Part shown: in pieces, positions 35,782 through 41,360 of the stretch
Layout of the letters: every line of letters begins with the position of its first letter
Numbering within the stretch: position 1 is the stretch's first letter
Origin: Lentimicrobiaceae bacterium
Lineage (GTDB): Bacteria; Bacteroidota; Bacteroidia; Bacteroidales; JAGNHN01
Direction: 5' to 3'
DNA length: 41,360 nucleotides
NCBI GenBank assembly: GCA_018001695.1
Contig: JAGNHN010000032.1
Location: forward strand, 1 to 41,360
Notes under the pieces: model-generated
Databases searched by the model: none
The model's input: the letters and a program-made list of their open reading frames with translations, nothing else
What the model was told of the DNA's origin: nothing
Position numbers and translations under genes: made by a program

Positions 35782-35813
35782 TTTGGGCGACGTTGAAATA
35801 AGTCATAATTTAG
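35782..35813 (+). promoter_or_regulatory. promoter for the DUF6089-like / uppS / bamA run
   Basis: TTTG (35782-35785), 20 bp, then TAATTTAG (35806-35813), one mismatch from TAnnTTTG. It lies 58 bp before the ATG at 35872. Confidence 0.45.
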
Positions 35814-35871
35814 CCTGCTGTTTTTCAAGCAAGAAGCAAATAAAAATATAGGATCCCGAACCTCTGAATCA

Positions 35872-36735
35872 ATGAACAAGACACTGTTGTTACTTCTGGG
35901 AATCCTCATGGCTCCCGCCCTGTGGGCACAGCGCTCTGAAGCAGGGATCATGCTGGGCACCAGCTATTATTTGGGAGACCTGAATGTGGATCAGCATTTT
36001 GGATTGGCCCAACCCGCCGGCGGTTTGTTGTACCGTTACAACCTCAACCCCCGCTGGGCATTCAAGATGAATGCCTTTTACGGCGAGATCGTAGGAGATG
36101 ATGCCTCCAAGGCCGGGGAGAACCAGCAACGTAACCTCAGTTTCAAGAGTGGTGTTCTTGATATAGGAGCACAGATGGAGCTCAACTTCTTCCGTTATTT
36201 CACCGGGAGTCAAAAGAGTTATTTCACGCCTTACATTTTTGGTGGCGTAGCTCTGTTTTCTTTCAATCCTAAGGCAGAATATGACGGCGAATGGTATGAA
36301 TTACAGCCATTGGGTACGGAAGGGCAAGGTACCACTGCTTATCCGGATCGCAAGACGTATTCGTTGACCAGTGTTTCTTTTCCATTTGGACTGGGTTTCA
36401 AATACAGCCTCAGCCGGAAGGTATGTATTGGCGGAGAATGGGGTATGCGAAAGACTTTTACCGACTACCTCGATGATGTTAGCACGACCTATGCGGACCC
36501 TGATGTTCTCAGGGCCGAGAATACCGAAATGGCCGCCATTCTGGCCGACCGCTCTATTCAGGTCACCGGCGAGCCGCCCATAGAGCCCGGTATGCAGCGG
36601 GGGAATTCCAAGAACAAGGACTGGTATTCCTTTGCAGGACTATTCGTCACGGTGAAGGTTGGCAGTAAAAGAAATTCAACCTGCACGGATTTCCAGAAGC
36701 GGCACAACTACAGGGATTACATCTATTACAAATAA
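35872..36735 (+). CDS. DUF6089-like outer-membrane beta-barrel protein
   Basis: The 287-residue protein has signal peptide MNKTLLLLLGILMAPALWA and Gln-20 after the cut. The rest alternates polar and hydrophobic residues with many aromatic residues (AGIMLGTSYYLGDLN, AFKMNAFYGEIVGDD, YIFGGVALFSFNPKAEYDG, LGFKYSLSRKVCIGGEWGMRKTFTDYLDD), as expected of an 8- to 10-strand outer-membrane barrel. It belongs to the porin-like family that commonly lies before uppS and bamA in Bacteroidota. Function unknown; an accessory role in outer-membrane assembly is only suggested by position. Confidence 0.85.
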   Translation: MNKTLLLLLGILMAPALWAQRSEAGIMLGTSYYLGDLNVDQHFGLAQPAGGLLYRYNLNPRWAFKMNAFYGEIVGDDASKAGENQQRNLSFKSGVLDIGAQMELNFFRYFTGSQKSYFTPYIFGGVALFSFNPKAEYDGEWYELQPLGTEGQGTTAYPDRKTYSLTSVSFPFGLGFKYSLSRKVCIGGEWGMRKTFTDYLDDVSTTYADPDVLRAENTEMAAILADRSIQVTGEPPIEPGMQRGNSKNKDWYSFAGLFVTVKVGSKRNSTCTDFQKRHNYRDYIYYK

Positions 36736-36777
36736 GCGTTTACCAACCGTTACCGGAGCAGGAGAGAAGCAGGATCG

Positions 36778-37530
36778 ATGAGTGTTAAGGAAAAAATAAA
36801 CCCGGAACGTGTCCCGCAGCACATTGCTATTATTATGGATGGGAATGGCCGTTGGGCACAACAACGGGGCCAGCTTCGCGTTTTTGGCCATGAGCAGGGC
36901 GTGAAAGCAGTGCGGGAAGCCACAGAAGGAGCAGCGGAGATAGGGGTTAAGTACCTGACGCTGTTCGCATTCTCGACAGAAAACTGGAACAGGCCGGCCT
37001 TTGAAGTGGAGGCTTTGATGAGATTATTGGTTGAAACCATTGATAAAGAAACAAAAACCCTGATGGATAACGACATACGTCTTCAGACCATCGGGGATAC
37101 TGCCAGTCTGGGTGGCGATTGCCGAAGTCAGCTTGCCCGTGCCATGAAGGTCACGGAAGGCAATCAGCGGATGGTCCTCACCCTTGCCCTGAATTACAGT
37201 GCCCGTTGGGAAATTGCCGAGGCAGCCAGGAAAATTGCACTGCTTGCCAGCCAGGGGCAACTTCATCCTGAAGATGTGGATCAGTCCTACGTGGACAATT
37301 GCATGACAACCGCTGGCATGCCTGACCCTGAGCTGCTTATACGTACCAGCGGAGAATTTCGCCTGAGCAATTTCCTGCTCTGGCAAAGTGCTTATACTGA
37401 GTTGTGTTTCCTTCCAAAACTATGGCCTGATTTTACCAGGGAGGACCTTTACCGTGCCATCCTGGATTTTCAGTGCCGCGAGAGGCGCTTCGGACGTATC
37501 AGTGAACAATTAAGCAACGGAATCCGATGA
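36778..37530 (+). CDS. uppS: isoprenyl transferase (undecaprenyl diphosphate synthase)
   Basis: The 250-residue cis-prenyltransferase adds isopentenyl units to farnesyl diphosphate, giving undecaprenyl diphosphate, the lipid carrier for peptidoglycan and surface glycans. IIMDGNGRWAQQRG (about 16-29) holds the essential Asp. FSTENWNRP, ALNYSARWEI and the C-terminal RTSGEFRLSNFLLWQSAYTE are all family hallmarks. Its TGA stop overlaps the bamA ATG (ATGA), so translation is coupled. Confidence 0.96.
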   Translation: MSVKEKINPERVPQHIAIIMDGNGRWAQQRGQLRVFGHEQGVKAVREATEGAAEIGVKYLTLFAFSTENWNRPAFEVEALMRLLVETIDKETKTLMDNDIRLQTIGDTASLGGDCRSQLARAMKVTEGNQRMVLTLALNYSARWEIAEAARKIALLASQGQLHPEDVDQSYVDNCMTTAGMPDPELLIRTSGEFRLSNFLLWQSAYTELCFLPKLWPDFTREDLYRAILDFQCRERRFGRISEQLSNGIR

Positions 37531-40148
37531 GTCTGAGACATATTGCCACCTACCTCCTCCTGCTAACCCTGAATCTGCATGTCCTGGCCCAGGTCAGTAT
37601 CGGGACAGATCAGGAACCTGTGGATTACGTAAGTCCCCGTGACTATACAATCGGCGGAATAACGGTTACCGGCGTTCAGTTTCTGGATCACGGCGTGCTG
37701 ATCATGTTGTCGGGACTTACCATAGGTGAACGCATACAGATCCCGGGCACAGCCATCTCTGAAGCCATAAAGAAGCTCTGGCAGCAGGGCTTGTTTGAAG
37801 ATATCAATATTTCCCTGGTGCGGGCCGAAGGCGAATTGGCTTTTCTGAATATCAACCTGAAAGAACGACCGCGGCTTTCTGGGTTTTCCTTTACCGGTGT
37901 GAGGAAAGCTGAGGCCGATAAGTTGCGCGAGAGTATCAAGTTGATGCGCGGCGATGTGGTCACCGAACATGTGCTGATCCGGTCCGAAAACAGGATCATC
38001 ACCCACTTCAGGGATAAAGGGTATCTCGATGCTGCCGTCGAGATAAAACAAAACCGCGATACTACGGCTGCCAACAGCGTCAACCTTGAATTTCTTGTTG
38101 ATAAAGGCAGAAGAGTCAGGATAAACGAGATTCATTTTTATGGAAATGATTACCTGAGTGATACGCGCCTCAAGCCAGCCTTGAAGGAGACCAAGGAGCG
38201 TGCTGTTTTTAGTCCGTTTGCCATCTTGGATTCCCTGATTTTCAGAATGCCTGGCTTCGTGTTGCGGAACGGCCCTGAAAAACTGCCTTCATGGACCACC
38301 GACCTGGCCATGAACCATGTGCGGTTCCGGATCTTCAAGTCCTCCAAATTTATTGAAGAGGATTTTGAGGCTGATAAAATCAAGCTCATAGAAAAGTACA
38401 ACGAGAACGGCTTCCGCGATGCGCGAATTCTGTCTGATTCTATCTCCTTCAACCCCAACGGGACCATCGACCTGCATATAGCCCTGGAGGAAGGGGCCAG
38501 GTATTATTTCCGCAATATCACCTGGGTGGGTAATACAAAGTACCCGTCCAGCACACTGGATGCCATCCTTAGGATCGAAAAGGGTGATATCTATAACCAG
38601 AAGAAGCTGGATGCCAACCTGTCCTTTAATCCCAATGGTCTGGATGTAAGTTCCTTATATCTGGATGATGGGTACTTGTTCTTTCAATTAATCCCGGTTG
38701 AAACGAATGTTGAAAATGACTCCATTGATATGGAGATACGGATCAGGGAAGGGAAGCAGGCGACCATCAACCGGGTGACCATCAAAGGAAATACCAAGAC
38801 CAACGACCATGTTGTGCTTCGGGAGATCAGGACACGGCCCGGGCAGTTGTTTTCTAGGTCCGACATCATCCGCTCCACCCGTGAGCTGGCCCAGTTGAGG
38901 TACTTTAATGCCGAGAAAATCAATCCGGTTCCTACTCCCAATCCTACCGACGGGACTGTCGATATCGAATACGGCGTTGAGGAGGCCTCTGCTGATCAGA
39001 TTGAACTTTCGGGTGGCTGGGGTTACGGCAGGGTAGTGGGAACACTGGGCTTGTCTTTCAATAATTTCTCCATTCGCAATATTTTTGAACGCGATGCCTG
39101 GCGACCTGTTCCTTCCGGAGATGGTCAGAAACTCAGCATCCGCATGCAGTCATACGGCAAAGGTTATCTGAGCTACAGCGCTTCATTCACTGAGCCCTGG
39201 TTGGGCGGCAAGAAACCCAACGCACTCAGCATTTCCTATTTTCATTCACTCTATAGCAATGGCCTTTCCAGGAGTGATACCAACCGCTCGGCCTTTATTA
39301 TCGATGGATTCACACTTGGGTTAGGACGCAGGCTGGCCTGGCCTGACGATTATTTTACGCTTTACCAGAGCCTGAGCTTCCAGAGCTATCGCCTGGATAA
39401 TTACAGCCGCATCTTTACTTTCAGTAACGGGAAATCCTATAATCTGAGTTATACGACGGTCCTGGCGCGCAACTCCATTGATGCACCGATCTATCCCAGA
39501 ACAGGATCTGAGATCTCACTGTCGCTGCAGGTAACACCACCCTATTCGCTGTTCAGTAACAAGGATTATTCCTCTCTGCCTGAGAATGAAAAATATAAGT
39601 GGATAGAGTTCCATAAGTGGAAGTTTAATATGTCCTGGTATACACGCCTGGCCGGCGATCTGGTGTTGCACACCCGTGCCAAATATGGGTTTCTTGGCAC
39701 CTACGACCGGACCTTGGGGGTGACCATCTTTGAACGTTTTTACCTGGGCGGTGACGGCTTATCCGGTTACGGAAATCTGGACGGTAGGGAAATCATCGGT
39801 ATGCGCGGCTATAGTAACGAGTCACTCACCCCCGAGTATTACCGGAACTCAAACCTTGGTGGCACCATCTACTCCAAGTACACCATGGAGTTGCGGTATC
39901 CGGTTTCTCTCAATCCCAATGCCACCATCTACCTGATGGGTTTCCTGGAAGCAGGCAATGCCTGGTTGACCTTCAACCAGTTCAATCCATTCGACGTCAA
40001 GCGTTCTGCCGGCGCAGGGGTGAGGGTCTTTCTGCCCATGTTCGGGATCCTCGGTCTTGACTGGGGCTATGGGTTTGATGATATCATGGGTATCCCCACA
40101 GCCAACAAGGGACAGTTTCATTTCTCCATCAACCAATCCATCGACTAG
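37527..40148 (+). CDS. bamA: outer membrane protein assembly factor BamA
   Basis: The 873-residue Omp85 protein inserts beta-barrels in the outer membrane. The signal peptide ends VLA before Gln-22. Five POTRA-like segments follow to about residue 480 (for example RLSGFSFTGVRKAEADKL, RVRINEIHFYGNDYLSDTRLK, ARYYFRNITWVGNTKYPS, ATINRVTIKGNTKTNDHVV). The barrel (about 490-873) has GWGYGRVVGTLGLSFNNFS, FERFYLGGDGLSGY, MRGY (loop 6 RGY motif) and SAGAGVRVFLPMFGILGLDWGYGFD. The final strand reads GQFHFSINQSID and ends in Asp rather than an aromatic residue. The skp genes follow 93 bp later. Confidence 0.96.
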   Translation: MSLRHIATYLLLLTLNLHVLAQVSIGTDQEPVDYVSPRDYTIGGITVTGVQFLDHGVLIMLSGLTIGERIQIPGTAISEAIKKLWQQGLFEDINISLVRAEGELAFLNINLKERPRLSGFSFTGVRKAEADKLRESIKLMRGDVVTEHVLIRSENRIITHFRDKGYLDAAVEIKQNRDTTAANSVNLEFLVDKGRRVRINEIHFYGNDYLSDTRLKPALKETKERAVFSPFAILDSLIFRMPGFVLRNGPEKLPSWTTDLAMNHVRFRIFKSSKFIEEDFEADKIKLIEKYNENGFRDARILSDSISFNPNGTIDLHIALEEGARYYFRNITWVGNTKYPSSTLDAILRIEKGDIYNQKKLDANLSFNPNGLDVSSLYLDDGYLFFQLIPVETNVENDSIDMEIRIREGKQATINRVTIKGNTKTNDHVVLREIRTRPGQLFSRSDIIRSTRELAQLRYFNAEKINPVPTPNPTDGTVDIEYGVEEASADQIELSGGWGYGRVVGTLGLSFNNFSIRNIFERDAWRPVPSGDGQKLSIRMQSYGKGYLSYSASFTEPWLGGKKPNALSISYFHSLYSNGLSRSDTNRSAFIIDGFTLGLGRRLAWPDDYFTLYQSLSFQSYRLDNYSRIFTFSNGKSYNLSYTTVLARNSIDAPIYPRTGSEISLSLQVTPPYSLFSNKDYSSLPENEKYKWIEFHKWKFNMSWYTRLAGDLVLHTRAKYGFLGTYDRTLGVTIFERFYLGGDGLSGYGNLDGREIIGMRGYSNESLTPEYYRNSNLGGTIYSKYTMELRYPVSLNPNATIYLMGFLEAGNAWLTFNQFNPFDVKRSAGAGVRVFLPMFGILGLDWGYGFDDIMGIPTANKGQFHFSINQSID

Positions 40149-40228
40149 ACAAGAACTGAATTTTGGTATACTATTTGTTTAAGACTACCGGAAGTTTGTT
40201 CTTCCAATACTCATTATCCAATCAATAC

Positions 40229-40235
40229 AAGGAGG
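40229..40235 (+). promoter_or_regulatory. strong Shine-Dalgarno before the first skp
   Basis: AAGGAGG six bases before ATG 40242. A full anti-SD match is uncommon in this phylum and absent before most genes of this window. Confidence 0.6.
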
Positions 40236-40241
40236 TTTAAT

Positions 40242-40766
40242 ATGAAAAGATTGTTGCTGGCCTGCGTACTGGTGTTTTCCATGGCAGGTATGTCGGTTGC
40301 CCAGAAATATGGCTACGTAGATACTGAATACATTCTGCAAAGCATCCCGGAGTATGGGGCAGCCCAGGAAAAGCTGAATACCCTTTCGGTAGAATGGCAA
40401 AAGGAAATTGAAGCCCGTTTTGCTGAGATAGACAGATTGTATAAAGCTTATCAGGCTGAAGCGGTTCTACTTCCTGAGGATCTGAAGAAAAGCCGGGAAG
40501 AGGACATCATTCGCAAGGAACGTGAGGCCAAAGAGCTTCAGCGGCAGCGTTTTGGACAGGATGGGGATCTCTTCAAACGCCGTCAGGAGTTGATAAAACC
40601 CATCCAGGACAAGATCTTTAATGCCATTGAAGATATTGCCACGACTAAGAATTATGCTTTTGTGTTTGATAAAGCAGGCGGCTCTTCAATGATTTACGCC
40701 AATCCCAGGTTCGACCTGAGCGATGAAGTACTGCAAAAGATCGGTAATGTGATGACGCCGAAATAA
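40242..40766 (+). CDS. skp: periplasmic chaperone Skp/OmpH (copy 1)
   Basis: The 174-residue Skp/OmpH-family chaperone holds unfolded outer-membrane proteins in the periplasm. The signal peptide ends SVA before Gln-21. KYGYVDTEYILQSIPEYGAAQ begins the body domain, then a long charged coiled-coil arm (about 50-120, EARFAEIDRLYKAYQAEA, RKEREAKELQRQRFG), then the second body segment (KNYAFVFDKAGGSSMIYANP). It follows bamA and precedes a second family member, the usual arrangement here. Confidence 0.92.
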   Translation: MKRLLLACVLVFSMAGMSVAQKYGYVDTEYILQSIPEYGAAQEKLNTLSVEWQKEIEARFAEIDRLYKAYQAEAVLLPEDLKKSREEDIIRKEREAKELQRQRFGQDGDLFKRRQELIKPIQDKIFNAIEDIATTKNYAFVFDKAGGSSMIYANPRFDLSDEVLQKIGNVMTPK

Positions 40767-40789
40767 GCGTAATGACATCGATATTTTTC

Positions 40790-40797
40790 TAATTTTG
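40790..40797 (+). promoter_or_regulatory. -7 box before the second skp
   Basis: TAATTTTG is a full TAnnTTTG match, 28 bases before ATG 40826, so the second copy may also be transcribed on its own. Confidence 0.45.
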
Positions 40798-40825
40798 CAG
40801 ATTCTAAAACCTAATAGACAAGAAG

Positions 40826-41341
40826 ATGAAGTATTTGCTGAGAATTTTCCTGGCCCTGATGCTGATAGGTACAAGTGCAGCAGGTTATGCCCAGAAAGCC
40901 CCGAAATTCGGACATATCAATTTTGCCGAGTTGTATGCGATGATGCCCGGACAGGATACCATCCAGACAAAATATCAACAGTATGCTACAGAATTGAGAA
41001 CAACACTCGAAGCCATGCAAGCAGAGCTTGAGAATAAATACACTGATTATCAGACGAATTTGTCCAAGTATACAGAGATTATCAAAAAAACCAAGGAGAG
41101 AGAATTGCAGGATCTGCAGTCCAGAATAGAAAACTTCCAGATGTCAGCCCAACAGGATCTGGGTCGTAAGGAAGAGGAGCTTACAAAGCCTATCATTGAT
41201 AAAGCAAGGAAGGCCATCGAGGAAGTAGCGAAAGAAGGTGGGTACACCTACATTTTCAATGCTTCAGAAGGTCTGTTATTATTCTCTGATGGTGGGGATA
41301 ACATCATGCCCCTGGTGAAGAAGAAGCTGGGGATTCAGTAG
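40826..41341 (+). CDS. periplasmic chaperone Skp/OmpH (copy 2)
   Basis: The 171-residue second Skp/OmpH-family protein has a signal peptide ending GYA before Gln-23. KFGHINFAELYAMMPGQD, a coiled-coil arm (about 45-125, TLEAMQAELENKYTDYQTNLSKY, KKTKERELQDLQSRIENFQ) and the closing body segment YTYIFNASEGLLLFSDGGDN follow. It differs clearly from copy 1, so this is not a recent duplication; client sets may differ. It is complete, ending 19 bp before the window ends. Confidence 0.9.
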   Translation: MKYLLRIFLALMLIGTSAAGYAQKAPKFGHINFAELYAMMPGQDTIQTKYQQYATELRTTLEAMQAELENKYTDYQTNLSKYTEIIKKTKERELQDLQSRIENFQMSAQQDLGRKEEELTKPIIDKARKAIEEVAKEGGYTYIFNASEGLLLFSDGGDNIMPLVKKKLGIQ

Positions 41342-41360
41342 ATATTATTCAATTGGATCG

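Overview
The window looks like chromosome of a member of the Bacteroidota, probably an anaerobic or fermentative lineage near the Bacteroidales or Marinilabiliales; I cannot name the genus. Several things point there. The conserved -7 promoter box of that phylum (TAnnTTTG) lies just upstream of about eleven starts. Shine-Dalgarno sequences are mostly absent. FISUMP, PD40/OmpA-like and DUF6089-like envelope proteins are present. The order pdxJ / CBS protein / nadK / DUF6089-like / uppS / bamA / skp / skp is a standard block of this phylum. All seven signal-peptidase-I-type exported proteins have Gln directly after the predicted cleavage site.

Layout. (1) 1-2.18 kb is an AT-rich accessory stretch. 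It holds one unusual STAS-like / GHKL ATPase / DUF4325-like protein, hugged by a 13/14 bp inverted repeat and followed by an attC-like nested hairpin. (2) 2.19-13.05 kb, all on the minus strand and visibly GC-rich, is metabolic: a butyrate-kinase-family protein with a degenerate active site, the xanthine dehydrogenase set xdhC-xdhA-xdhB, the fused isobutyryl-CoA mutase icmF and the class II fumarase fumC. (3) 13.4-16.4 kb holds a PKD/FISUMP lipoprotein facing an operon of recX, prfB (with a canonical programmed +1 frameshift) and an ArsC/Spx-like reductase. (4) 16.7-22.9 kb is a plus-strand envelope cluster: a TlpA-like thioredoxin protein, an MltF-like lytic transglycosylase, a TPR protein and a TPR/PD40/OmpA-like protein. 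(5) 22.95-29.7 kb carries a LOG-family protein and polA, a PIN-PhoH protein, a lipoprotein glutaminyl cyclase (M28 fold) and a nitroreductase. (6) 29.7-33.3 kb has an NtrY/NtrC-like two-component pair divergent from an orphan ABC ATPase. (7) 33.3-41.3 kb is the vitamin B6 / NAD kinase / outer-membrane biogenesis block.

Functional links. IcmF interconverts isobutyryl- and n-butyryl-CoA, which would suit fermentation of branched amino acids to butyrate. The butyrate kinase relative beside it, however, lacks the nucleotide/phosphate-binding signature. The glutaminyl cyclase would act on the N-terminal Gln of the exported proteins encoded around it. UppS (lipid carrier), BamA and two Skp proteins together serve envelope assembly. 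The best candidates for something undescribed are the 0.6-1.9 kb ATPase cassette and the degenerate butyrate kinase. I saw no CRISPR array, rRNA, tRNA, integrase or transposase.
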